From contig JACVRR010000008.1 in assembly GCA_014534345.1 (NCBI GenBank), positions 1 through 41,562 on the forward strand: a stretch of 41,562 nucleotides of DNA, in the 5' to 3' direction. A program made the position numbers and the translations under genes. Source of the DNA: Thermoleophilia bacterium (GTDB lineage: Bacteria > Actinomycetota > Thermoleophilia > Gaiellales > Gaiellaceae). Positions 8,966-15,424 of the stretch are shown in pieces; position 1 is the stretch's first letter, and each line of letters opens with the position of its first letter. A model generated the notes under the pieces. That model did no database searches, was not told the origin of the DNA, and saw only the letters and a program-made list of their open reading frames with translations.

Positions 8966-9331
8966 GTGCGGACCATGAAGGCCGTTCACGACGCCGAGAG
9001 CTGCTCCGTGGCAGCGTGCGCGGAGATCATGAGCGCGAAGTGGACCGCGCTGCTGGTGCACGATCTCTCCGAGGGGCCGCGGCGGTTCTCCGAGCTCGAG
9101 CGCTCCTGCCACGGGATCAGCCCGCGCACGCTGGCCGAGCGACTGCGTGCGCTGGAGGACGAGGGGATCGTCCTCCGGCGCAGCTACGCCGAGATGCCGC
9201 CCCGGGTCGAATACGAGCTGACGGAGAAGGGCGAGGCGCTCCTTCCGATCATCGACGCGATGCGTGCGTTCGGCCGCGAGTGGCTGGGGCGCGATCGCGA
9301 CGCCGCGGTCAGCGCAGCCGGCCGAGCGTGA
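8966..9331 (+). CDS. HxlR-family transcriptional regulator
   Basis: 121 aa from GTG 8966 (ATG 8975 is an alternative). It is a small winged-helix protein with the HxlR signature: a conserved cysteine before the first helix ('AESCSVAACAEIMSAKWTAL'), then 'GPRRFSELERSCHGISPRTL' and 'LRALEDEGIVLRRSYAEMPP' and the wing 'RVEYELTEKGEALLPIIDAM'. HxlR proteins bind DNA as dimers and several sense aldehydes or redox state through the N-terminal cysteine. No divergent enzyme is adjacent, so the target is unknown. It converges with the dipeptidase gene, overlapping it by 23 bp at the 3' ends. Confidence 0.9.
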   Translation: MRTMKAVHDAESCSVAACAEIMSAKWTALLVHDLSEGPRRFSELERSCHGISPRTLAERLRALEDEGIVLRRSYAEMPPRVEYELTEKGEALLPIIDAMRAFGREWLGRDRDAAVSAAGRA

Positions 9332-10649
9332 CGAGCAGCTCGCGGGCGGCCGCGAGCCCGCGTTCCAGGTAGTCGACGAGGATCCGCTCGTTCGGCGAGT
9401 GGACGTTGCTCTCCGGCAGGGCGAACCCCGTCAGGATCGTCGGGATTCCGTTGTCGGCGAGGGCCGGCATGATCGGGAGCGTCCCGCCGGAGCGGACGAG
9501 CAACGGTCGCCGGCCGAGCGCCCGCTCGAAGGCCTCGACCCCGAGCCGGATCGCCGCCGCCTCGGGGTCGGCCAGCCCCGGCGGCGTGGCCGATTCGAGT
9601 ACCAACTCGAGTTCGACGCCGGGGGGCGCCGCCTCGCGGAGCAGGCGCTCGGCGGCGGCGGCGATCTCGTCCGGGCGCTGTCCGGGGGCGAGGCGGATGG
9701 AGAAGTTCGCCTCCGCCTGGGCGGGGATGGTGGTGTTGCGGAGGCCCGGCTTGCCGCCGAGGATGCCGTTGACGTCGACGGCTGGCTCGGCCCACGTGCG
9801 GGTGTAGAACTCATCCGCCGCCCGCTCGTCGTACGGGATCGCGCCCGCCTCGCCGAGCTTTGCGCCTCCGGGCGGGAGGCGGCGCCACGCCTCGCGCTCC
9901 GCGTCGGTCGGCGGCGCGATCCCCGCGCGCAGCGGCTCGGGGAGACGGCCGTCCCGGGGGAGGAGCGCGGCGAGCGTCTGCGTCAGCGCGTGGACGGCGT
10001 TCTGGGCCGCGTTCCCGTACATCCCCGAGTGGAGGTCTCGTCCGCCGGCGCGGACACGCAGCCGGAAGCCGACGAGGCCGCGTGTGGCGACGTTGAACGA
10101 CGGGACGTCGCGCGCCTCCATGCCGGTGTCGAAGATCACGCAGGCGTCGGCGCCGCGGTCGTCGGCGCGGAGGAAGTCGACGATCGAGTGGCCCCCCGTC
10201 TCCTCCTCGCCGTCGCACACCACGCGGACGTCGACGGGCAGCGCCCCCTCGGCCGCCAGCTCGGCTGCCGCGCGCAGCAGCAGGTACAGCTGGCCCTTGT
10301 CGTCGGCGGCGCCGCGGGCGTAGAGCCACTCGCCGCGCACCTCGGGCTCGAATGGTCCGCTCTCCCAGAGGTCGAGCGGCGCCGGCGGCTGGACGTCGAA
10401 GTGCCCGTACAGCAGGACGGTCGGCGCGCCTTCGCGGACGGACGCGCGCAGTTCGCCGACCGCGAGCGGGTGACCGTCCCAGTCGACGAGCTCGGCGCTC
10501 CCTCCGGCGGCGCGGAGGCGGCCGCACACCCACTCCCCCGCCGCCCGGACGTCGCCGGCGTGGGCGGGATCGGCGCTCACGCTCGGGATGCGAAGCCACT
10601 CGAAGAGCTCATCCAACCAGGACGGCGGCACGGCCGCGAGTGTAGTCAC
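9309..10649 (-). CDS. M20-family metallodipeptidase
   Basis: 446 aa from GTG 10649. The start gives a typical N-terminus ('LDELFEWLRIPSVSADPAHA'). Di-zinc ligands are visible in 'VLLYGHFDVQPP' (His, Asp), 'YARGAADDKGQLYLLLRA' (bridging Asp) and 'VVCDGEEETGGHSIVDFLRA' (catalytic Glu and ligand Glu). Further landmarks are the dimerisation-domain 'RAGGRDLHSGMYGNAAQNAV' and the C-terminal 'VRSGGTLPIMPALADNGIPT'. This subgroup (CNDP/DUG1-like) cleaves dipeptides such as Cys-Gly in the cytoplasm. The reading frame continues further upstream through repeated DNA, which I exclude: that extension would encode the same 15-residue sequence twice from the duplicated repeat. Confidence 0.88.
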   Translation of the reverse strand: MTTLAAVPPSWLDELFEWLRIPSVSADPAHAGDVRAAGEWVCGRLRAAGGSAELVDWDGHPLAVGELRASVREGAPTVLLYGHFDVQPPAPLDLWESGPFEPEVRGEWLYARGAADDKGQLYLLLRAAAELAAEGALPVDVRVVCDGEEETGGHSIVDFLRADDRGADACVIFDTGMEARDVPSFNVATRGLVGFRLRVRAGGRDLHSGMYGNAAQNAVHALTQTLAALLPRDGRLPEPLRAGIAPPTDAEREAWRRLPPGGAKLGEAGAIPYDERAADEFYTRTWAEPAVDVNGILGGKPGLRNTTIPAQAEANFSIRLAPGQRPDEIAAAAERLLREAAPPGVELELVLESATPPGLADPEAAAIRLGVEAFERALGRRPLLVRSGGTLPIMPALADNGIPTILTGFALPESNVHSPNERILVDYLERGLAAARELLVTLGRLR

Positions 10650-10673
10650 GGAGGAAACCAGTTTCCCCCGTGA
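10646..10673. repeat. Palindrome family, copy 3
   Basis: TCACGGAGGAAAC and its mirror GTTTCCCCCGTGA form a 13-position stem with one A:C mismatch and a 2-base loop. It covers the GTG start codon of the dipeptidase gene and is followed by a pyrimidine-rich tail (GAGCCCCCTTCTTCCTCCC) like that of copy 4. Confidence 0.8.
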
Positions 10674-10684
10674 GCCCCCTTCTT

Positions 10685-10730
10685 CCTCCCGGTGCTCGAA
10701 CACGGAGAGGCTGCGCCGGGGAACCCGCCT
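10685..10730. repeat. 46-bp direct repeat, left copy
   Basis: Starts CCTCCCGGTGCTCGAACACG and ends GGGGAACCCGCCT. It recurs at 10775-10820 with one mismatch, 90 bp downstream. Palindrome copy 4 lies between the two. Confidence 0.9.
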
Positions 10731-10733
10731 GAG

Positions 10734-10760
10734 CACGGGGGAACCCATGGTTCCCCCGTG
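10734..10760. repeat. Palindrome family, copy 4
   Basis: CACGGGGGAACC, loop CAT, and the perfect 12-bp mirror arm. It is followed by GGCCCCCTCCTTTG. The 44-bp segment 10731-10774 between the two direct repeats closely matches the reverse complement of the segment around 15207-15233, including a leading GAGCA and the trailing GGGCCCCCTCCTT. Confidence 0.9.
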
Positions 10761-10774
10761 GGCCCCCTCCTTTG

Positions 10775-10820
10775 CCTCCCGGTGCTCGAACACGGAGAGG
10801 CTGCGGCGGGGAACCCGCCT
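10775..10820. repeat. 46-bp direct repeat, right copy
   Basis: Second copy of the 10685-10730 repeat with a single difference (C to G at the equivalent of 10716). Confidence 0.9.
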
Positions 10821-10926
10821 CCGCCCTCGGGACACCCCGCCTGCGCTCCAACCGGTAAGGGCCGGGCGCGCCCCGGCAGTGCGGAGGGCGGTGGGCTTCG
10901 CCGATCGCCGCCCGCATGCGTCCGGC

Positions 10927-10967
10927 CGGCCCGTACTGCCGGCGTGCCGCCGTCGCAGTACGGGCCG
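10927..10967. repeat. 13-bp inverted repeat in the gene-free gap
   Basis: CGGCCCGTACTGC at 10927-10939 pairs perfectly with GCAGTACGGGCCG at 10955-10967 around a 15-base loop. It is the strongest hairpin in the central part of the gap. Confidence 0.85.
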
Positions 10968-11013
10968 TCCTTCGGCGTGGGTGGCGAGCGACGGCCTTCA
11001 CGCGGCCATCGGC

Positions 11014-11053
11014 CGGCCGGAATGCTGGCGAGGAACGAGCCCCATTCCGGCCG
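11014..11053. repeat. 11-bp inverted repeat in the gene-free gap
   Basis: CGGCCGGAATG at 11014-11024 pairs perfectly with CATTCCGGCCG at 11043-11053 around an 18-base loop. Confidence 0.85.
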
Positions 11054-11231
11054 CGCGCGAGGCGCTGCGATCTGTGGGAAGCACACGTGGCCTGCGCGCG
11101 GCCCCCGCCGCGCGGGCCTGCAGCGCGAGGGCGCCCTGCAACGGCGGGGCGTCCCGTGCGCGAAGCGGAGCTTGCCTCCGCGAGAGCGCACGCAGGCGAC
11201 CCTCACCACGAGGTGCAAAGGCAGGGGGGCC

Positions 11232-11260
11232 CGTGGGGGGAACCGCAGGTTCCCCCCGTG
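11232..11260. repeat. Palindrome family, copy 5
   Basis: GGGGGGAACC (11235-11244), loop GCA, GGTTCCCCCC (11248-11257): 10 perfect pairs, extendable by two wobbles and one C:G pair. Its left flank is GCAAAGGCAGGGGGGCCC, which in reverse complement matches the tail of copy 4, so the element lies in the opposite orientation. It abuts the stop of the amidohydrolase gene and could act as its terminator. Confidence 0.85.
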
Positions 11261-11262
11261 CC

Positions 11263-12801
11263 TTACCAGGGCGGCGGATTGTGGACCCAGCGGCCGCCGA
11301 CCAGGGTGGCGACGACGTGCACGTCGGCGAGCTCGTCCGGCGGGCAGGCGAGCGGGTCGCGATCGAGGACGACGAGATCCGCCAGGAAGCCGGGGAGAAG
11401 CCGCCCGCGCCGGCGTTCGTCGCCGGCCAGCCAGGCGGGGGCCACGCACGTGGCGGCGAGCGCTTCCTCCACGGTCACGGCCTGCTCGGGGTGCCACGCC
11501 GGCCGCTCGTCGAGCGTGCGCAGGACGCCGGCGCGGATGCCGGCGAGCGGGTCGAGCTCCTCCACCGGGGCGTCGGAGCCGTTCGCGAGCAGCGCGTCCG
11601 CGTCCGCCAGCGAGCGCCAGGCGTAGGCGAGCCTTCCCGGCCAGTAGCGGTCGGCGAGGTCGCGGTCGGACGGCGCGTGCGTGAACTGAACCGACGCGGC
11701 GATCGCGAGCCGTGCGAACCGCGGGACGTCCTCCTCGGCGAGGCACTGCGCGTGCTCGATCCGGTGGCGCAGGCCGAGCGGCTGCCACGCGTCCCGCGTC
11801 TCGTCGAACGCGTCGAGCGCGTTCCGGTTGGCCGCGTCGCCGATCGCGTGCACGGCGACGGGGAAGCGAGCGGCGGCCGCACGCCGGACGATGTCGGCCA
11901 ACTGCTCGCGGCTCGTGATCTCGACTCCCGAGCCGTCGCGCATCAGCGCGGTCTGCGACCCGAGCGTGCCGTCCATGAAGACCTTCAGGTAGCCCAGTCG
12001 GAGGAAGTCGTCCCCGAGGCCCGAGGCGAGCCGGAGCGCGGCGAGGTGCTCGACCTGGTCGGCCGGCAGCGACTGCCAGACGCGGAGGGTGAGCGCGTCG
12101 TCTCGCCGTAGCCGCTGGAAGATCGCGTGCACCGCGACCCAGCCGTCCTTGTCGTGGATGGCGGTGACCCCGCGGGCCGCCGCCACCTTGAGCGCGTCGC
12201 GAACCGCGGCGACCCGCTCCTCCTCGCCGATCTGGGGAAACACGACCTCCGACCGGAAGCGCCAGGCGGCCTCCTCCCGCAGGATCCCCGTCGGCTCGCC
12301 GCGCTCGTCGCGCTCGACGACGCCGCCGTCCACGTCGAGCGGCCCGTCGGCGCGCGCGAGCGCCGCGGAGTTGAGCCACAGGCTGTGCCCGTCCTTGGCG
12401 CTCAGCGCGACGGGGAGGTCGCCGCTGACGTCGTCGAGGACGGCGCGCGTCGGCGCCCGCCCGGGCGACCACTCCTCGTCGCGCCAGCCCGATCCGCGCA
12501 CCCAGGAGCCCGACGGTGCCGCGGCGACCGCGTCGGCCACCCGCGCGACCGCCTCCTCCAGCGTCCGCGTCCCCTCGAGGCGAACCTGCCGCTGCGCGAG
12601 CGCCCAATGCAGGAAGTGCACGTGGGAGTCGTTGAAGCCCGGAAGGACGCACCTGCCGCCCAGGTCGACGACCTCCGGGCTGGCGAGCGCGGTCTCGTGC
12701 GTTCCCACGCCGCCGGCGACCCGCTCGCCTGCGACGGCGAGCGCCCTCGCCACCGGCAGCGACGAATCGAGCGTGCGGACGACGCCGTTCTCCAGGATCA
12801 C
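11263..12801 (-). CDS. YtcJ-like amidohydrolase (Amidohydro_3 family)
   Basis: 512 aa from GTG 12801, normal for the family. The N-terminal strands 'MILENGVVRTLDSSLPVARA' and 'LGGRCVLPGFNDSHVHFLHW' contain the HxH metal ligands of the amidohydrolase barrel. 'HAIGDAANRNALDAFDETR' and 'LRHRIEHAQCLAEEDVPRFA' supply later histidines, and 'ANGSDAPVEELDPLAGIRAG' the catalytic aspartate. 'VTVEEALAATCVAPAWLAGD' begins the C-terminal return to the small beta domain. Members hydrolyse amides or N-formyl compounds; the substrate cannot be predicted. It stands alone, divergent from the secreted protease gene. Confidence 0.88.
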   Translation of the reverse strand: MILENGVVRTLDSSLPVARALAVAGERVAGGVGTHETALASPEVVDLGGRCVLPGFNDSHVHFLHWALAQRQVRLEGTRTLEEAVARVADAVAAAPSGSWVRGSGWRDEEWSPGRAPTRAVLDDVSGDLPVALSAKDGHSLWLNSAALARADGPLDVDGGVVERDERGEPTGILREEAAWRFRSEVVFPQIGEEERVAAVRDALKVAAARGVTAIHDKDGWVAVHAIFQRLRRDDALTLRVWQSLPADQVEHLAALRLASGLGDDFLRLGYLKVFMDGTLGSQTALMRDGSGVEITSREQLADIVRRAAAARFPVAVHAIGDAANRNALDAFDETRDAWQPLGLRHRIEHAQCLAEEDVPRFARLAIAASVQFTHAPSDRDLADRYWPGRLAYAWRSLADADALLANGSDAPVEELDPLAGIRAGVLRTLDERPAWHPEQAVTVEEALAATCVAPAWLAGDERRRGRLLPGFLADLVVLDRDPLACPPDELADVHVVATLVGGRWVHNPPPW

Positions 12802-12829
12802 CGTGGGGAATCTATGCGAGCGGCTGGGC

Positions 12830-12835
12830 TAGCAT
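12830..12835 (+). promoter_or_regulatory. Possible -10 box TAGCAT of the secreted protease
   Basis: TAGCAT lies 35 bases before GTG 12871, so the transcript would have a leader of about 29 bases including an AGGGGG ribosome binding site. Confidence 0.4.
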
Positions 12836-12870
12836 GCCGCCTCGCCCGGTACAACGACCAAGGGGGTCCT

Positions 12871-13638
12871 GTGAGGAAGCTCGTGCTCTTGCTCGCGGTG
12901 CTCGCGACCGCCGCGACGGCGTCTTCCGCGAGCGCGATCACGTACGGCACGCCGACCGGCGGCGCGTACCCGTACGTCGGCGGCCTCGTCACGACGTCGC
13001 AGCGAACGGGCGAGCGGTACGTGTACTGCACCGGCACGCTCGTCTCGCCGACCGTCGTCCTGACGGCCGCGCACTGCGACATCTCCGACACCACCGGCAC
13101 CAACCAAGCGTGCGTGATGTTCGACCCGCAGCTGACGAGCAAGTCGAAGCTGTTCTGCGGGAGGTTCGTGGCCAGCCCGTACTACACGCACAAGCAGAAC
13201 GACCCGAACGACCTCGCCGTGATCGTGTTCGACCGGCCGATCCGCGGGATCCAGCCGGCGACGCTCGTCTCCGAGGTCGGCTACCTCGACCGGCTGTTCG
13301 CCTCGGGGCAGCTGAACCAGGCGACGCAGTTCCTGAACGTCGGCTACGGCGGCACGGAGTTCACGAACGAGGCCGGCGGGCCGCGGCCGACCTACCTGGA
13401 CACGCGGATGTACTCGTACAGCTCGTTCAACGCGCTAGGGCCGGGCTACCTGCGGCTCTCGCAGAACCAGGCGACCGGCGATGCCGGCACGTGCTACGGC
13501 GACTCGGGCGGCCCGCAGTTCCTCGACGGCGTGCTCGTCTCGATCACCGTCACCGGCGACGTCTTCTGCAAGGCGACGAACGTCGTCCAGCGGCTCGACA
13601 CCGAGCTCGCGCAGTCGTTCCTCTCGCGGTTCGTCTAG
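12871..13638 (+). CDS. Secreted trypsin-like serine protease (S1)
   Basis: 255 aa from GTG 12871, preceded by an AGGGGG ribosome binding site. Residues 1-22 are a Sec signal peptide (MRKLVLLLAVLATAATASSA then SA). The catalytic triad is complete: His67 in 'VVLTAAHCDISD', Asp in 'NDPNDLAVIVFDRP' and Ser in 'GTCYGDSGGPQFLDG'. Cysteines are placed for disulfides (Cys53/Cys68 and around the active serine). The N-terminus after the signal (ITYGTPTGGAYPYVGGLV) is not a classical IVGG zymogen junction, so activation may differ. It is exported and acts outside the cell. A strong hairpin follows the stop. Confidence 0.92.
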   Translation: MRKLVLLLAVLATAATASSASAITYGTPTGGAYPYVGGLVTTSQRTGERYVYCTGTLVSPTVVLTAAHCDISDTTGTNQACVMFDPQLTSKSKLFCGRFVASPYYTHKQNDPNDLAVIVFDRPIRGIQPATLVSEVGYLDRLFASGQLNQATQFLNVGYGGTEFTNEAGGPRPTYLDTRMYSYSSFNALGPGYLRLSQNQATGDAGTCYGDSGGPQFLDGVLVSITVTGDVFCKATNVVQRLDTELAQSFLSRFV

Positions 13639-13652
13639 GAGGCGGGCGCAGC

Positions 13653-13679
13653 GGCGGCGCGGCCGGTCGCCGCGCCGCC
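13653..13679. terminator. Hairpin between convergent genes
   Basis: GGCGGCGCGG and CCGCGCCGCC form a perfect 10-bp stem with a 7-base loop, 15 bases after the protease stop and 22 bases before the stop of the convergent small gene. There is no U-tract, as usual in very GC-rich genomes; it could serve both genes. Confidence 0.6.
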
Positions 13680-13701
13680 CGCGCTCTCGCGCCGGTGGTC
13701 G

Positions 13702-13965
13702 CTACTCGTCGCCGGTGCGCTCGCGGGCGAGGTCGCCGAGGTCCTCCGCGGCGTCCTCGACGGTGTCGGCGACCTCCTCGACCGCACGTGCGGCGAGACC
13801 GACCGCCTGCCACAGCGACCGCCGCGCGACGACCGCGAGCACCGCGACCGTTGCGAGGGCACCACCCGTCAGCGCGAGCACGCGCGTCGACGCCACCTCG
13901 CGCACCGCCGCGAGCACCTGCTCGCGGCGGCTCGGGCGCCGCCAGGGAAGCACACGGGCGTACAT
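13702..13965 (-). CDS. Small single-pass membrane protein
   Basis: 87 aa from ATG 13965, with GGAGGGGAA about 11 bases upstream. The N-terminus is basic (PWRRPSRREQVL), followed by one hydrophobic helix ('VLALTGGALATVAVLAVVAR', about residues 30-50). The C-terminal amphipathic acidic helix (LAARAVEEVADTVEDAAEDL) is rich in Ala, Val, Glu and Asp. This pattern occurs in many uncharacterised actinobacterial membrane proteins. Codon use is normal, which supports a real gene. No function assigned. Confidence 0.65.
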   Translation of the reverse strand: MYARVLPWRRPSRREQVLAAVREVASTRVLALTGGALATVAVLAVVARRSLWQAVGLAARAVEEVADTVEDAAEDLGDLARERTGDE

Positions 13966-14001
13966 GGGGAGACGCGTTCCCCTCCCGCTGCGGTGCAAAC
14001 G

Positions 14002-14007
14002 TAGACT
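14002..14007 (+). promoter_or_regulatory. -10 box TAGACT of the acyl-CoA dehydrogenase
   Basis: TAGACT, six bases, then GTG 14014: leaderless geometry. The local sequence is less GC-rich than its surroundings. Confidence 0.6.
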
Positions 14008-14013
14008 TTCGGC

Positions 14014-15195
14014 GTGCCGGTCGACCCGCTGACCGAGGAGCAGCGCGAGATCCGCGAGCTCGTGCGCACGCTCGCGCGGGAGCGGATTGCGCCGCGCGCT
14101 GCGGAGATCGACAAGACGGCCGAGTTCCCCTGGGACGTCGTCGACCTGTGCCGCGACCACGGACTGTTCGGGATCATGTACGACGAGGAGTACGGGGGTC
14201 TCGGAGCGAGCGCGCTGATGACGCTGGTCGCGATCGAGGAGATCTCGAAGGTGTGCGCCACGAGCGGTCTGATCGTCGGCGTGCAGGAGCTGGGCTCGCT
14301 GGGGCTCAAGCTGGCGGGGACGGAAGAGCAGAAGCGCCGCTTCCTGCCGCTCCTGGCGAGCGGCGAGTGGCTGTGCGCGTACGCGCTGACCGAGCCCGGC
14401 TCGGGGTCCGACTCGGCCGCGATGCGGAGCGAGGCGCGGCGCGAGGGGGACGAGTACGTCCTCAACGGGTCGAAGCGGTTCATCACCAACGCGGGCGTCG
14501 CAAAGCTCTACACGGTGTTCGCGAAGACGGATCCGACGGCCGGTCATTCGGGGATCAGCGCGTTCCTGGTCGAGGCGGACGCGCCGGGCTTCCAGGTCGG
14601 CCGGATCGAGCCGAAGATGGGGATCAAGGGCTCGACGACCGGTGAGCTGTTCTTCGACGACTGCCGGATTCCCGCCGAGAACCGGCTCGGCGACGAAGGC
14701 GAGGGGTTCCGGATCGCCATGCGGATCCTCGACCGCTCGCGGCCCGGGATCGGGGCGCAGGGGCTCGGGATCGCACAGGGGGCCACCGACTACGCGCTCG
14801 AGTACGCGAAGGCGCGCGAGACAATGGGCAGGCCGATCGCCGAGCACCAGCTCGTGGCCGGGATGCTGGCCGACATGGAGACGAAGTGCGAGGCGGCGCG
14901 GGGGCTGCTCTACAAGTGCGGCCAGCTGATCGACGACGGCGCCGACGGCGCCGAGCTGACGAAGGTGTCGGCGATGACGAAGCTCTACTGCACGGACGTC
15001 GCGATGGAGGTCACGACCGACGCCGTCCAGGTGCTCGGCGGCTACGGCTACATGCAGGAGTACCCCGTCGAGCGGATGATGCGTGACGCGAAGATCACCC
15101 AGCTCTACGAGGGCACGAACCAGATCCAACGGCTCGTGATCGCGCGCGAGATGGTGCGCGAGAACCGCGCCTTCCTGCTGGCGGCCGTCTCCTGA
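14014..15195 (+). CDS. Acyl-CoA dehydrogenase
   Basis: 393 aa, standard length. It is a flavoprotein that oxidises acyl-CoA to enoyl-CoA. The N-terminal helical domain starts 'PLTEEQREIRELVRTLARER'. The FAD- and substrate-binding middle part contains 'AYALTEPGSGSDSAAMRSEA' and 'NGSKRFITNAGVAKLYTVFA', and the C-terminal helical domain contains 'QVLGGYGYMQEYPVERMMRD'. The catalytic base is Glu366 in 'ITQLYEGTNQIQRL', the position used by short-chain and butyryl-type enzymes. Chain-length preference cannot be read. There is no ETF gene nearby. The last 54 bp before the final codons are duplicated downstream of the stop. Confidence 0.93.
   Translation: MPVDPLTEEQREIRELVRTLARERIAPRAAEIDKTAEFPWDVVDLCRDHGLFGIMYDEEYGGLGASALMTLVAIEEISKVCATSGLIVGVQELGSLGLKLAGTEEQKRRFLPLLASGEWLCAYALTEPGSGSDSAAMRSEARREGDEYVLNGSKRFITNAGVAKLYTVFAKTDPTAGHSGISAFLVEADAPGFQVGRIEPKMGIKGSTTGELFFDDCRIPAENRLGDEGEGFRIAMRILDRSRPGIGAQGLGIAQGATDYALEYAKARETMGRPIAEHQLVAGMLADMETKCEAARGLLYKCGQLIDDGADGAELTKVSAMTKLYCTDVAMEVTTDAVQVLGGYGYMQEYPVERMMRDAKITQLYEGTNQIQRLVIAREMVRENRAFLLAAVS
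15130..15183. repeat. 54-bp direct repeat, copy inside the acyl-CoA dehydrogenase
   Basis: Starts CGGCTCGTGATCGCGCGCGA and encodes the end of the protein (RLVIAREMVRENRAFLLA). It is repeated exactly at 15243-15296, 113 bp downstream, on the other side of palindrome copy 6. Confidence 0.95.
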
Positions 15196-15206
15196 AGGAG
15201 GGGGCC

Positions 15207-15233
15207 CGCGGGGGAACCATGGGTTCCCCTGCG
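15207..15233. repeat. Palindrome family, copy 6
   Basis: CGCGGGGGAACC, loop ATG, GGTTCCCCTGCG: 12 pairs with one G:T. It begins 12 bases after the acyl-CoA dehydrogenase stop. With its flank (AAGGAGGGGGCCC on the left) it is the reverse complement of the unit at 10731-10774. Confidence 0.9.
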
Positions 15234-15242
15234 CCTGCTCAG

Positions 15243-15296
15243 CGGCTCGTGATCGCGCGCGAGATGGTGCGCGAGAACCGCGCCTTCCTGCTGGCG
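15243..15296. repeat. 54-bp direct repeat, non-coding copy
   Basis: Exact copy of 15130-15183 placed downstream of the gene. It has no start or stop context of its own and looks like a duplication scar linked to the palindromic element. Confidence 0.95.
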
Positions 15297-15374
15297 CGCG
15301 TCACGTGGCGGGGGACGTCGTCGTTCGCGCACTTTCGGCACAGAGGCAGCCTCCCTCTGTGACAGGTTCGCCGA

Positions 15375-15380
15375 TAGGCT
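15375..15380 (+). promoter_or_regulatory. Possible -10 box TAGGCT of the oxidoreductase gene
   Basis: TAGGCT lies 44 bases before GTG 15425 in a short AT-richer patch, matching the TANNNT pattern seen before other genes of the window. Confidence 0.4.
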
Positions 15381-15424
15381 GAAACGGTGGGCTGGGGTGC
15401 CCCGGCGGGTCGACCACAGCGGAC

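Larger units (their letters stand above)
10650..11262. other. 613-bp gap without genes, rich in repeats and hairpins
   Basis: This gap lies between two minus-strand genes. I see no open frame with convincing start, composition or homology. It holds palindrome copies 3, 4 and 5, a 46-bp direct repeat, and further hairpins: 10861-10877 (6 bp), 10927-10967 (13 bp), 11014-11053 (11 bp), 11095-11114 (7 bp) and 11165-11181 (6 bp). It must also contain the dipeptidase promoter, which I cannot place. A structured RNA or an accumulation of small palindromic elements are both possible. Confidence 0.7.

Noticed and set aside
10685-10820. CRISPR-like repeat-spacer
   Set aside because: Only two repeats, spacer contains the dispersed palindrome, and no cas genes are present.
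10650-10835. N-terminal extension of the dipeptidase to an upstream start at 10835
   Set aside because: The added residues repeat the same 15-aa sequence because they translate the 46-bp DNA repeat; the family N-terminus begins at GTG 10649.
10588-12111. 507-codon plus-strand frame through the repeat gap into the amidohydrolase
   Set aside because: It combines translated palindromes, low-complexity Arg/Gly runs and the antisense of a clear amidohydrolase gene.
13965-13988. GGGGAGACGCGTTCCCC as a seventh palindrome copy
   Set aside because: Only the outer five bases pair and the conserved AACC/GGTT core is absent; it overlaps a possible ribosome binding site instead.
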